A stretch of 64,000 nucleotides of DNA from Lepturacanthus savala (Eukaryota > Chordata > Actinopteri > Scombriformes > Trichiuridae), in the NCBI GenBank assembly GCA_030544235.1, contig CM060468.1:3664758-3728757 (forward strand). The letters are read 5' to 3'. Positions within the stretch are counted from its first letter, which is position 1. Each line of letters begins with the position of its first letter. A program made the position numbers and the translations under genes. The notes under the pieces are model-generated. The model ran no database searches. It saw nothing but the letters and a program-made list of their open reading frames with translations, and was not told the origin of the DNA. Shown here piece by piece: positions 12,756-63,165 of the stretch.

Positions 12756-14211
12756 AAGTAGAATGTACTTGTGTGAAAGTAAATGTACTCGTTATTCCAA
12801 ATGGCCTGTTGGTATTGTTATACTCATTCATTTACTGTTGGTAAGATAAATCTAATATTTCATATTGTTGAGTACTCAAATGAAGGCAAAGAATGTATAT
12901 TTTATAAAGGGATCATGTGTCAGTAAAAAGTTCAGTATTTCCCTCAGAAATGTAGAGTAGAAGTAGAAAGTACTCGGTGTAAAGTACAAGTATCCAGTTA
13001 AAACCCAGAAGGTCCTTACATAACATCAAACAACACACTAATGAAGGTATTCACACATCAAGTATTTACATAAATGTATTTTTTAGATTGTATTTCAACA
13101 TATACAGGTGTAATCAATCATATTTAAATACTGTGGGGAAAAAAAGACAAACTTGTGGTTGGATTTGAAAAACAAGGCAGGAGTTGGAGAAACGGTTTAA
13201 ACCTCCTCATTAACTTGTTCTATCTTTGAATCCTCTAAACACCTATAATGCTCCTCACAGGTGTTTCCACTTCTGTTGCCTGATTAGAGCTTTTTTCTCA
13301 GGAGTGCGTGGGAATGTTCAAACTGTGCCTGACTGATGTCTCCCTCGCTCCTTAATAGCTTTGTTTCACCTTGTTTGGGGGCGAGACAATTTACGCTCAG
13401 TAGCATTTGGAGACTAAAAATATATTATAGGAGAGTTGGAATTTATTATGAGTAGTTTCCAGATCTAAGTATGGAAAAAGACAATTTAGAAGTTGTAAAA
13501 GTAAATTGATTATACAAGTAAAGAAATGTAGCAATATCTTTGAATTGCATATGCACAAAGCATAACTCTACTATATGGGGGGAATAATAATATAATCTTA
13601 ATATGGAAAATCTATTAAAGAGTCAGGAAAAGTCTGGAATTTTGATCATTTACACTAAAAAACATTACCTAAAAAGTTACGGTAACTTAGATAAAGTAAG
13701 TAATTTAGATAAAATAATTTCTTGACATTGATAAAACCATATATTCAAGCTCTGCTACACAAAATGGATCCTTAATTAGTATCAATGGTGGTGTTTACCT
13801 ACGGCTGCTGTGAAAAAGTCGTTTGAGATTCCAGCGATCACACAGACCTTCCTATTACCCACAAATCTATCAATTAAGGGATTCTAAATGTTTCTTAAAG
13901 TCCATCACTAACGGCGATGACACTCTAAGTAAATGGATATAATGTTATGTGCATTTTGAGACTCAACTACACCAACTCTTTAATAACAAAACCATTATTA
14001 ACAAATCTGTCTCCCTCACAGCAGCCAATCTCAGTTCTAATTTGTCTCCGTGTGGGTGAACACGACTCTGTGTAATTTCACAGCACAAATCAGTCATTTT
14101 AAAGGACAGGGAGTAGATTATTTTTAATGTTTTTGCCTTACCAGGCTTCATACGTTTTTGTTTTTCTATAACACTTCCCCGTGAAGAGTAAAATGAATTA
14201 CTGAATACTTT

Positions 14212-14250
14212 TTATGCATGAAGTTGCCTCAGAGAAAACTTCATGCATAA
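14212..14250. other. Perfect 14-bp inverted repeat (hairpin)
   Basis: TTATGCATGAAGTT at 14212-14225 is followed after an 11-base spacer by its exact reverse complement at 14237-14250. The arms contain the TATGCAT core, resembling POU/octamer-type sites. It could form a stem-loop in RNA or act as a paired binding site. Function is unknown. Confidence 0.7.
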
Positions 14251-14543
14251 GAAAGTTGTATAATGTATTTGGCTCTCAGATCTAGGGGGTGGGTTTTGGA
14301 CAGATACGGATCTAAGCAAAAAAGATGTTGCATTATGGGAAATCCAGAGATTTCCCGTTAGGAAGTAGTGGTCAGGATCCTGAATTCAATTTTCTTTAAA
14401 AAAAAAAAGAAAAAACTCTGTTTCCACTTTTCAATAACTTTAATATTAGATTAGATTATATTCAACTTTATTGTCATTGCACATGTAACAGGTGCAAAGC
14501 AACTTAAACCAGTGCTTCAGTAGTAATTTAAATGGCTACAATA

Positions 14544-14544
<1 letters not shown>

Positions 14545-14624
<80 letters not shown>
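14545..14624. repeat. (TG)n microsatellite, about 80 bp
   Basis: An uninterrupted run of about 40 TG units ends in 'tatattatggtgcagtatat'. Very AT-rich DNA follows to about 14810. Confidence 0.95.
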
Positions 14625-14627
<3 letters not shown>

Positions 14628-15330
14628 TATGGTGCAGTATATGGTACATTATATACAAATTCTAAACAGGTTATGACTATGATAATATAATATTACATTA
14701 TTACAGTATATATAATATAACATAATATTAGATTATTACATATAATAATATGTGTTTGAATTCTGATGCAGAATATAATTATACGTATTGTAGTTTAATC
14801 CAGATATATTCAGAAAAAATATAAATGCATCACCCAAACCAAAATAAACACACACAAACACACACACACGCTTTAATGCCAGGCCAAGGCACTAGATGCA
14901 CTGTGTATCCAAGGCAACCTAAATTAGTCTCAGCAGGTATGTCGGCATTACGTCTCCCTGAGATGAGAGCGAGCGAGCGAGGGATGAAAAAGAACAGACG
15001 GGGGGAGAAGAGCGAGAGGTTGAGGTGCGAAAGAAAAGGAGCGTGGAAAAGGAGGAGTGGAGGGCAGCAGATAAGGCCTGAGAGAGGGGAGGAGAGGAGG
15101 AGCTGGGGGGGGAGACAAGAGGTGAAGTCAGGGGGGTTGGATGTGATTAGTGGGAAAGGCGAAAGGAAGAGGAGGAGAAAAAAGAAAGAAGGGAGGGAGC
15201 GAGGGATGATGGGATCAGGGAGAGAGAGTGGTGCAGAGGCTGAGTCAGAAGGCAAAGAGAGGGATTGGGAGCTAGTAGCATGCTGCTTATTGCATGCCAG
15301 GAAGAATAACGTCTGCAACCAGTCTGCAGG

Positions 15331-15502
<172 letters not shown>

Positions 15503-15586
15503 AAAAAAAGCTATTAAGCAATACCAGCACAGACAGACCTAACTAAATTACATCTCCAAAAAAGACAAGATTACACTCGCTGCAGA

Positions 15587-15629
15587 CACACACACACACA
15601 CACACAGACACACACACACACACACACAG
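15587..15629. repeat. (CA)n microsatellite, interrupted
   Basis: About 20 CA units interrupted once by 'gacaca', in inverted orientation to the (TG)n tract 90 bp upstream. Shorter CA and TG tracts continue to about 15870. Confidence 0.9.
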
Positions 15630-16639
15630 ACAAACACTCATTTACATTGACTAGTGTCTGGATAACAGAAGGGGTCCAAGAACACAGACGGCCCGTGGGT
15701 GAGATGACGCACAAGCACACACTTACACACACACACATACACACACATGCTCAAACCCATGAATCTAAATATATAAATATAAGAAGAAGCCTGTTTTATC
15801 ACAGCTTTTCCTGGCATGTGTGTGTTGCAGCTCCTGAAGGTGCAGATTGAGGTGTGTGTCTGTGTGTGTGTGTGCATTTTTTTCTCTTACTGTATCTGCA
15901 GAATTTGATCATTTTTTCTCCCTCTTTCTCTTTCTCTCTCTCTCTTTTCCTCCCTCTTCCTCTCATCGGTCAATCCGAGGCGTCGGGTCTCTCCTCGGCT
16001 TGTTTTTCACGTTTAAACTGTTGATTTTTGCTCACTTTGATTGTTGCAGTTTTCCATCGAGTGATTTGTGAGTATAATCGCACTAGTAAAAGCTCAGCAT
16101 CGTGTTGACTGACATTAAAACCACAGGAGCGAAAAGAAAACTGTAGTTCAGCTCCACACTTAAACAACTTCTAAAGCTGACTTGATTTATGAAGCAAAAC
16201 ATTTTATGGAAAATGAATAAAAGGTTTCTCACAAATAAATGAACTTGGGCACTTTTCCCACTAAGAACTAGATTTTCACACTACTCAGATTAGACCATTA
16301 ACCCTTAAAGGCTCAGCTACACAGTGTGTTTCTGTTCTCTCTCTCAAAAAAGGGACATTATAATGATTTGTCAGGAAAGTTTAATAAGATGCAACCTGCT
16401 GCAGCATCTTTAAAAGCTGTGCTGCAACAAGCACTCATTTTTGTTAAGGGGAGGCTACGTCTGCAATAAAAGCTCCAATTAAAAGTGCTAAAGCAATTGT
16501 GTGAAATAAATTAATGCAAAAATCATCATGAAAGTGTGATTTGATGGAACCATTGGATTAATTGCTGCATCCCTGCCGGGGCCACATGCTTCCCAGTTGG
16601 GTGTCATACGGTTAAAAATGTCCTGCCTCTTATACGAGT

Positions 16640-16935
16640 AGTTTTCACAAATAAAACTATAAAACATTACAGCCTAAAGCCTTTATCACTCACCAGTAGA
16701 AATTAATTCAGAAATCATATTTAGAGCTTCTACTGCACCATAGATTCTTGATTCGTGAAGCCTCTGTCATGAAAGATTGTTAAATAGTTATTTTATCCTG
16801 ATTTGGCCAAAAAAGCTTTAACTTTGGCAAAAATTAAAATGTTCATTGTCCAACAGGACATAAAGAGAATGATCCTTTCAACTCAGGATTAAGGTGATTT
16901 TACCTGAGGCCATTATTTGAATAGGGTGAAGATAT
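16640..16935 (+). repeat. Dispersed repeat family E, partial copy
   Basis: The segment holds 'ctttatcactcaccagtaga', 'catagattcttgattcgtga', 'aacaggacataaagagaatg' and 'ggccattatttgaatagggt'. The same order is seen at 17740-18400, partly at 44200-44480, and inverted at 50050-50920. It is a non-coding repeat of unknown class. Confidence 0.6.
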
Positions 16936-17436
16936 GACATTTTTTGGCCATCTTGTTCCCCCTTAAAGAGAATACTTCACAAAAAAAAGAAAAAAGGATA
17001 GATTTTCTTGGGTATTCAGATTGTAAATACAAACGCGAGCCAGTGACAGTGTTGTGAGTGTTGAATAAATGTTTGTTCTCCATGCTGCGGTTTAAAAGGC
17101 AGCAGAGACATGAGGAGTGTGTGTTTGTGTGGAGTGTGATTAGTGTGAGGGGCTCCCCGCCGTCACAAGTGTCATTTCCCTGCAGAGGAGAATAAAGGGA
17201 AGAGGAGAGAGGAACGGAAGAGTAGGAGCTGGAGAGGAAAAATGTGGCGTGAACGAGCAGCATTATGAGTTACAGCGTGCACGTGTGCGCGTGCACGTCC
17301 TAACGAGTCTACATCAAACTGTTTTGTTCCAGCAATTAGTCCTAATTACTGCCTGTGTATGCATGTCTTGCACCAAGTGTTATACATTAGCTGTGACACG
17401 TCGCTGTGTCCTGTTACTTACAGGTGAGTATAGCAG

Positions 17437-17440
<4 letters not shown>

Positions 17441-17484
<44 letters not shown>
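17441..17484. repeat. (TG)n microsatellite
   Basis: About 22 TG units lie 15-20 bases after a 'ttacaggtgagt' sequence that resembles a splice donor. That possible exon was considered and rejected. Confidence 0.9.
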
Positions 17485-17485
<1 letters not shown>

Positions 17486-17645
17486 GCTTCATAGAGCCTC
17501 CATTCCCTGTGCATTTAATATAAAATGATCAGTGTAGTAGATCAGTTGAGTCCTGTTTGTCTTCAGCCTCGTGTATTGATGCATTTATACGTTATATAAT
17601 CTTAACACAAATTAACTTTCATTTTGTGTCATAACCTGTACACTG

Positions 17646-17646
17646 G

Positions 17647-17693
<47 letters not shown>
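17646..17693. repeat. (TTG)n trinucleotide microsatellite
   Basis: Sixteen or so uninterrupted TTG units. It is the only long trinucleotide repeat in the window and lies just upstream of the main family E copy. Confidence 0.95.
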
Positions 17694-17695
<2 letters not shown>

Positions 17696-17739
17696 CCCTC
17701 TGCTGGACACAGTTGGCACTGGTAAATGGAACAAATTGG

Positions 17740-18400
17740 GACCCTGTTAAAATAATGGTTTTTGGGAAAACACAAAACTTTTTACTTTAATCAACTTTAA
17801 ACCTGGTTTAAACTGTCCTTTCATTCCATAGTGAAACTCTAAACTTACATTAAGTTAAATTAAACTAATATCAGCTCCTTTTTCATCACTTTTCCAGCTT
17901 CTTCTTTGTCTGTTTTTTATTGAACGTAACTCATCTCCAACGTCCAGTTTTGGCGACTTTTTGTCATGTTTAATGGACTGGAACTTCCTTTCTCTTTTTT
18001 TATTAGGCTACGTATTTATTGAATTTATTCATATACCAGCACTATAAAATTACTATTAAAATATAATAATATATACTTGTGGGATTTAGACTAAATTGCT
18101 TTAAAGCATTGTAGACTAAAGCATTTATCACTCACCAGTAGAAATTGATTCTAGAATCATGCTCAGAGATTCTCCTGCAACATAGATTCTTGATTCTTGA
18201 AGCAGCTGCCATCATGAAGCTTGTTAAATTGTCATTTTATCATAACTTTGGCAAAAAAATCTTTGACTTAAGCAAAAAGTAAAACGTCCTATAGGACATA
18301 AAGAGTCATGGCAGCACCATCAAGATTCAAAAATTCAGTATCGTCAAAAAATGACTTAGGCCATTATTTCAATAGGGCAATGAAATATAACTTCCAAGCG
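17740..18400 (+). repeat. Dispersed repeat family E, long copy
   Basis: About 650 bp recurs in reverse complement at about 50050-50920. Shared blocks include 'ttcattccatagtgaaactc', 'ctcatctccaacgtccagtt', 'ctttatcactcaccagtaga'-type sequence and 'aggccattatttcaatag'. Neither strand has a conserved frame; the small frame at 18308-18565 begins inside the element. It may be a non-autonomous transposon, class unknown. Confidence 0.7.
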
Positions 18401-18882
18401 TTCACAGCTTTTATAACATTTTTTAAAATGCATAAAAATGTTTTGTATTTCTGTATAATTGACAGTTCAGCCAAATTAAAAAATGAGGGAATGTCTCCCT
18501 GTTGGCACCGGTTTGATGCGTTTGAGATTTCTGTTCTTGTTAGGTTTCTGCCTCAGGCCCAATAGAATCGAAGTAAAAGTAATATATTACTTACAGCATT
18601 GAAAAATACAGTTTATATAAAAATCAATCCTTTCAAGCAAATTCCCCTTTTTTGAAAACCAACAGCTTTTCATACACGACACAAATAACGGTTTCTGAAC
18701 TTTGTCTCGTATTGAACACGGTTCTTCTCAGGAAATTGCTCATCTGCGTCGTCCACATAGCCGAGCGGTCCCCTTTGTCTTCATTCCTGTTGGGTGGCGT
18801 CTTATTTGTGTTCGCTCATCGATCCAACATCTTTCTTCATCCATCTCTTTGACACGGTCATAAAAGTTGGGGAAAAACGTAT

Positions 18883-18947
18883 AGAACTCGCTGTTTTAAA
18901 CATGTAAAATAGCGAGTTCTTCACCTCGGCTTTCCCAAACGAGGTGA
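18883..18947 (+). other. Two adjacent hairpins upstream of exon 3
   Basis: The first stem pairs 18883-18898 with 18905-18920: 16 bp, one G-U in RNA, with the 6-base loop AACATG. The second stem starts at the next base and pairs TCACCTCG (18921-18928) with CGAGGTGA (18940-18947) around an 11-base loop. Both are in the intron about 260 bp before the exon 3 acceptor. Back-to-back stems could form a compact RNA structure near the splice site, or be the remains of a small element. Function is unknown. Confidence 0.65.
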
Positions 18948-19207
18948 TTTAGGACTGAATGGATCATTTGTCAGCAGGTGACATGTTTGATGTCGGCCAG
19001 TAATTCTAAAGGCTCACCTGCAATCTGCTCACCACTGGATTCAAGCACAGATCCAGTTAATTGGACAGTATGTTGCCAAGAAAAAAAAAAACAATATATT
19101 AAATACTATTTGCATTTTCAGTGCCAATTTCCCTTCAGCTGCTGGGTCAGTGTAAGTGGAGCTCCTGTAATCCTGACGTGTTATTTTTCTTCCTGCCGTC
19201 CCTGTAG

Positions 19208-57474
<38,267 letters not shown>

Positions 57475-57844
57475 GTACGTACAGACAGCACCCTGCATGA
57501 GTCAGCAGAAAGAAAGCTGCATCACAGTCCAAACATTAACAGGTGGAAATATCGTGTAGAATTATCTATCTATTCCACCGGCGGATAATTCAGTTTTTTC
57601 ACCTGTAAAAGTCACATTTTCAGAGAAATAAATATGTAGGTTGTGATATTAGAGCAGCAAGAGGAAATGAGATTCATGGACAACAGGTGGGTTTTGTACA
57701 TCACCATCTAATATAGGAAAAGAAGCAGATGAAAAACTGTTAATATGAGGCTTCACACCACATTAATAATTTAGTCTAGTGTATGTGCCCGAGTGTTGAG
57801 TTCCATCGTGGGTAACGTAGGAGTCGTGTGCTCTTGGCTACAGC

Positions 57845-58190
57845 GCCAACTAATGACTATTGTGATAATTGATTAATCTATTGATTATTGAAACGAATAA
57901 TCTATTTGTTGTCTGGTTCATAAAATGGTGTAAAATGTCACTCAGTTTCCCAAAGCTGAAGATTCAACCGAAAAGTGTGTTGTTTTTTTTTGTCCACAAC
58001 CTAAACATCAGTTTACTATTATAGAAAACTAAAGAAACCAGAAAATAATGAGATGTGAGTTGCTTGAACTAGAAAATTTTAACATTTTCTTCCTAAAAAA
58101 TAACTCAAGACGATTAATCAGTTATCTAAATAGTTGGCGATTAATGTGATAGTTAACAAATAATAGATTATTCAACATTGCAGCTCTAAT
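57845..58190. repeat. Dispersed repeat family D, copy 4
   Basis: 'aactaatgactattgtgata', 'attgattaatctattgatta', 'ggttcataaaatggtgtaaa' and 'gttggcgattaatgtgatag' are the inverted arrangement of the copies at 12460 and 34790. A fragment with 'gattaatcaatcatcatgtt' and 'gcagccctgt' follows at 58265-58298. Confidence 0.65.
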
Positions 58191-60734
58191 TTTAACAGCT
58201 TTTTAATTATAAACAGCCATTATATAAATACTGCTTGATGTTTCAACACATTTTCTTCTTAAAAATGATTAATCAATCATCATGTTGCAGCCCTGTCAGG
58301 ACTTTACAGTAACTATGCGTCTCACTGGTTTTAGATATTGCTTTGAACGCGGGTGTTTCAGCTTTTAAATGCTGCACATTCTGACCTGAAGGTACACATG
58401 GAATCACAGTGGCGGGTTGGGCGGGGTTTAGCAGCTCAGCATTACACGGCTTTTAATTGCCTTCGTTCCCATTAATAATTTGTAGCGTCCGCACAATACC
58501 GAGCGGGATTACCAGCTGCCACGTGTCCTCAGAGCTCACAGGAACCACACAGAAGCACTTCTCCATTTAATTGTTTGGAACCGTTTATTGTTATGGATGT
58601 TGACAAATCATTAGCTGGAGATAATGGTTTCGGATGCATCGCTCGCAAATTGGGAGTAATGAGGAAAAATTATGATTTCATCCTCCATCTGTTCGCCGTG
58701 GTTTTTTCGTCCCCCCCCCGTCTGCATCGCCACTTTTGGTCCTTCACTTTCTGCGTCAGCACCTCAGTTGACCCGCGACGCTCATTATCTATTCCTCTCT
58801 CAGGCTTTTCTTCTCCTTCTCTATCTCTCCCTATTATCTACCGCAACCTGGTGACCTCTCTATCCCATCCTCACTCTGCTGTCCTCTATGTGTGTGTGGG
58901 TGTGTGTGTGTACAGTGCGCACACACACACAGGATCAGCCACCAAAGTTCCCAAGGCGTTCCAGGCTTATTATTAGTATGATAACTAATGCGTTTGCAGG
59001 AAAATGTGAATTTATTAAAACACGGATCTTTTTTTCATAGGTTTTACCCATCGATTCTTCATCTGACACATACCCGATCAAGCTATGACCTCTGTTCTCT
59101 AGACTTTTTCACCTTTATCATCCCTTCATTTTGTACTGAACTTGGTAAAAAGGCCTTTTCCTACTCCACTTGCTCAGCCTGTAGCAGGAATTGGAGCTGC
59201 CTAGCTTGATTCCATTAGGGGAGTTTAAACTTCAACTCAGAAGGCTGAAGGGGATTCACACATGCTTTTAATCAGATTTCAATCTTTCAATCTGTCTTTG
59301 TACTTTTGCACTCGTGCATTGTAATATTTTGCATTCACATTGTCTTCAGTACCTGCCTCATTCGTTGTGTAATTGCTGCTGCTCATATATGGAGCTAATG
59401 TTGCGTCAAATGTTTTCAAATTGTAACTGAAATTTCAAGTTTTGATCTTGAGAAATACATCAACGTATTCAAAATAAAAACAAGCACTTCTTATAATATG
59501 ACTGAAATTATTATATGAAATTAGTATTATTTTCATTTTTCGCTTTCATATATTTTGATATTTGAGATCCCATTTTTCTCCGTTGCATGGTTTATCTTTT
59601 TAAATTCAGAGCTTATCTTTAACAGTTTCAATTATTTCTTTTTTACAGTTTTAGATCTTGCTTTTTCAGTTTCAGAATTTTCCAGGTACGAAACATTTGA
59701 CCCAATATTAGCTTCATACTCAGAGAAAATGAGAGTCAACACAGATATTTACCTGTGTTGAAGGTTTTCTATCCAGCCTGGTACTCGTGTCCCTTTCAGG
59801 AGCTTTGTAAAACAAATCCATATGTTTAGATCCAGTACTGACTGTTTTATTATCCACTTTTATCAATTATTGATCATATCTTGCAGCTAGCATTGATGCT
59901 AACGGCCATGTTTGGTTCCAATAATGCTTTGCGATAATATTTTTACCAATTAGAGGCTGATCCAGCTCTAAATAACGCTTCTTTTTTTCACTGACCCACG
60001 ATTACTCAGCAGTAATTTTAGAGATCTACTTCAACTAGCATGGATATTAGTTATATTTGTGATTTAATTTACAGAGCAATCCCTGCAAAGATTTTAGGTT
60101 AACTAGGAATACAGAAGATCGGTGCATCTCCATCGTGATGTTGGGTTATCCATCATGATTGGAACAACCCTATATTAGGATAAGAAACAAAGATCATCAA
60201 ACTTTTTTCTTTTTCAAGAAAGAAACCCTTATTCCCCTGTTAAACACTGACCCGCTGCAGGCATTGTACTCGATTTAAAGCCGCTGTCACTCACCCCCTG
60301 AAAACTATTACATTTGCTGCAGAAATCGACGGCTACATTCCAAGACAATCTCTGCGGCATGTACAAATGCACAGGAGGTTAGCTGCCGTCATAAATCTTG
60401 GCGCCATTTCCCATATGTGAATAATGAATGAAGACACCGGCGCTCTGTGCAACTATTGAAAAGCCCTCTCCTCAGCAATCTGCACGTATCACTTAACTTT
60501 TTTATTTATTTCCATCAATTATGTATTTCCCCTGCAGTGCAGCACCCTGGAGCTGCAGCAGCATCAAGCTTTAGCCTGCTAGCAGCTGTTAAAAGTTCAC
60601 AGCGGGACTGGAATCGATTTAGAGATAAAGGCAGGGAAAGAGTTTGTTTTGTCTGTTTACAATCACAGCGATTACTTGAATAAAAAACAGTGTTATCACA
60701 CCTGATAGAAATGATGTCTCATTCATACGCTACT

Positions 60735-60930
60735 CACAATAAGTTAAGAATATTGTGAGACTCAGTGGATTTCATACATTTTTGGGGTAATAAATATTAA
60801 ACTAATGAAACTGATGTTTCCTCTCATTCATTATTAGTAATATTAAAGGGAACTTTTACTTATTTAATTAAAATTCTGACCAAATAAGAAAAGTACTTTA
60901 CCAATAAAACAATAAATGCCCTGAATATCC
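60735..60930 (-). repeat. Dispersed repeat family B, inverted copy 4
   Basis: 'tactcacaataagttaagaa', 'tattgtgagactcagtggat', 'cattcattattagtaatatt' and 'aaagggaacttttacttatt' are the reverse complement of the 27903-28085 copy. Confidence 0.65.
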
Positions 60931-61464
60931 CTGACTTGAATTGAATAAGAAAGTGTCAGGAAAACACAATGTGCAGTCGTGAAAATGGCAGAATCATCAA
61001 TCACCTTACCCTGCATTCAATCAATAATTCATATTCAAGGATGCACACAAAGTTTGAAAATATTAAAATCTGTCTGACAATAGATGATTGAGAAACCGTC
61101 ATGAATCGTGCGTGTGTGTGAGATTCTGTGTACACACACACAAGTCGAGTCCGTTTTATTTACAGTACTAAATCAGATCAAACGTTATCTCGTGACACTT
61201 TTCATATAGAGACTGTAGCCTTCACAGTATTAAATACAGAGACTCAACCGTGTCCCGTGAGGCATGACTCCTCCTAATATGGATGATCTACGAGCTGGAA
61301 TTTATGAGCCTCACACACCCACACAACAAAGTAATCTCCTCCTGTCATCTATATTTAATGACACACACTCCACAAACTCCAGTTGCTGCCGAAGGAAGCT
61401 CCTGCTTCCTTTTTATTCCTCATTCACTTTCATGCCTCTCACACCGTTCTCCATCACTGGGTAG

Positions 61465-61540
61465 TGTAGCCCCCTCCCAGCTGAATGTGTGTTTCACTCA
61501 AACTGGAAATTATCCATCTTACACTCACGCAACCTTCCCC

Positions 61541-61571
<31 letters not shown>

Positions 61572-61676
61572 AAATAAAAAGGAACACTTGTGTAACGTCT
61601 GCCGTGTGGTACACACACATGATCGCATGTACATTTGCTCACACACCCACACGAACATGGAGAGAATTGGATTTCT
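61465..61676 (+). repeat. Segment duplicated between introns 8 and 15, copy 2
   Basis: Matches 32348-32530 in order and orientation: 'gtttcactcaaactggaaat', 'tatccatcttacactcac', 'gaacacttgtgtaac', 'catgatcgcatgtacatttg' and 'atggagagaattgg'. The CA tract inside is longer here. Confidence 0.75.
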
Positions 61677-61717
61677 TGTGTTTTATTTCTGTCACATATA
61701 TATGTTCTCTCACTTCC

Positions 61718-61718
61718 C

Positions 61719-61757
<39 letters not shown>
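61718..61757. repeat. (CA)n microsatellite
   Basis: About 19 CA units in intron 15, inverted relative to the TG tract at 61917. Confidence 0.9.
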
Positions 61758-61760
<3 letters not shown>

Positions 61761-61913
61761 CACTACCCTCTGCCTCTCTACAATCAAACCTTTCCCACCA
61801 CCTCTCTCCCAGTAGTGTTTTTTATTCCCACCTGTCACTTGTCTTCTCTCTTGATGGATCAATCTTCAATGTTGTTTTTTTTTTACGTATGGGAACAATT
61901 ACATAAGATCACC

Positions 61914-61916
<3 letters not shown>

Positions 61917-62010
<94 letters not shown>
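61917..62010. repeat. (TG)n microsatellite, about 93 bp
   Basis: About 46 TG units ending 'gtgtagcacagcc'. Although it has an AG at its end, no ClC-2-like frame follows. Confidence 0.95.
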
Positions 62011-62011
<1 letters not shown>

Positions 62012-62564
62012 CACAGCCATTCTTTTCTCTGTCTGTCACGTTTCATTTCATAATGGCCAATTATAGTTTGTTGAATCGCCCATGGTCCACTCTTGTCCCC
62101 GAGATCATATTTCCTCTGGATCATTACAGGCATCCTTTTAATGGCTTCCACACCTTCGCCCACACCCACACACACACATACACACTCCCACACACACCTA
62201 CACTGGTGTCCATCCCTCACAAACACACGTATCAACACCCGGAGCCCTTTTCACTCCACTCTGGACAATACGGATGATCTCTGAGCCGGGATTTATAACC
62301 CTTATAAATCTGTTTATCTCGGCCGAAATCTATAATCCGAGGCTCAGAGCGAGAGTCGCTGCACGTGACCAGATGTATCGCCCGGTCTCGCCGGGAGAAG
62401 GCTCCAATTAAAAGGAAACCAATCAGGTTTCATCAACTGTCTTTGATATCCTGAGGGAAATTAGTCTTGGCAGTAGCTGCTATGGCCAATTCAGAGGCAA
62501 GAAAAACGCATTGCGTTATTCTCTCATATCCACTAGCAAATTACAAGAGGCTGCCAATGAAGGA

Positions 62565-62896
<332 letters not shown>

Positions 62897-63065
62897 AGTC
62901 ACAATATTGTGAGAGATTCATTTTCGGGGTAGTAAATATTAAATGAATGATAACAGTGTTTCTTCTTATTCATTATTAGTAATATCAAAGGGAACTTTTA
63001 CTACTTTCATTAAAATTCAAACCAAATAGGAAAAGCACTCATGTAAATTACAATATTTTTGTTTT
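62897..63065 (-). repeat. Dispersed repeat family B, inverted copy 5
   Basis: Starts 'gtcacaatattgtgagagat' and continues 'cattcattattagtaatatc', 'aaagggaacttttactactt' and 'ataggaaaagcactcatgta'. It abuts the compound repeat at 62571-62896. Confidence 0.65.
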
Positions 63066-63107
63066 ACTACAAATAAAAATGCTTTATTTAAAACTTAAAC
63101 CGAGACC

Positions 63108-63165
63108 AAACTGGACCAAATCAGGGGAAAAAAATTAAAATAAGATGAATTATCTGCAACACAGA
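63108..63165. repeat. Family C fragment
   Basis: 'accaaatcaggggaaaaaaa' and 'ataagatgaattatctgcaa' resemble the family C inner part. Short and diverged. The remaining 63166-64000 shows no recognisable feature. Confidence 0.35.

Noticed and set aside
17345..17423. Possible clcn2 exon 2 ending at 'ttacag|gtgagt' with a cysteine-rich frame (SCTKCYTLAVTRRC)
   Set aside because: The donor and phase would fit exon 3, but the upstream frame bears no similarity to the ClC-2 N-terminus, no clear acceptor precedes it, and the Cys spacing alone is not evidence.
18308..18565. 85-codon plus frame
   Set aside because: It begins inside a family E repeat, and the frame is not kept in other copies.
61990..62120. 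Possible clcn2 exon 16 after the TG tract ending 'gtgtag' at about 62011
   Set aside because: The sequence after the AG does not encode the expected CBS-region start, although the acceptor resembles the one before exon 14.
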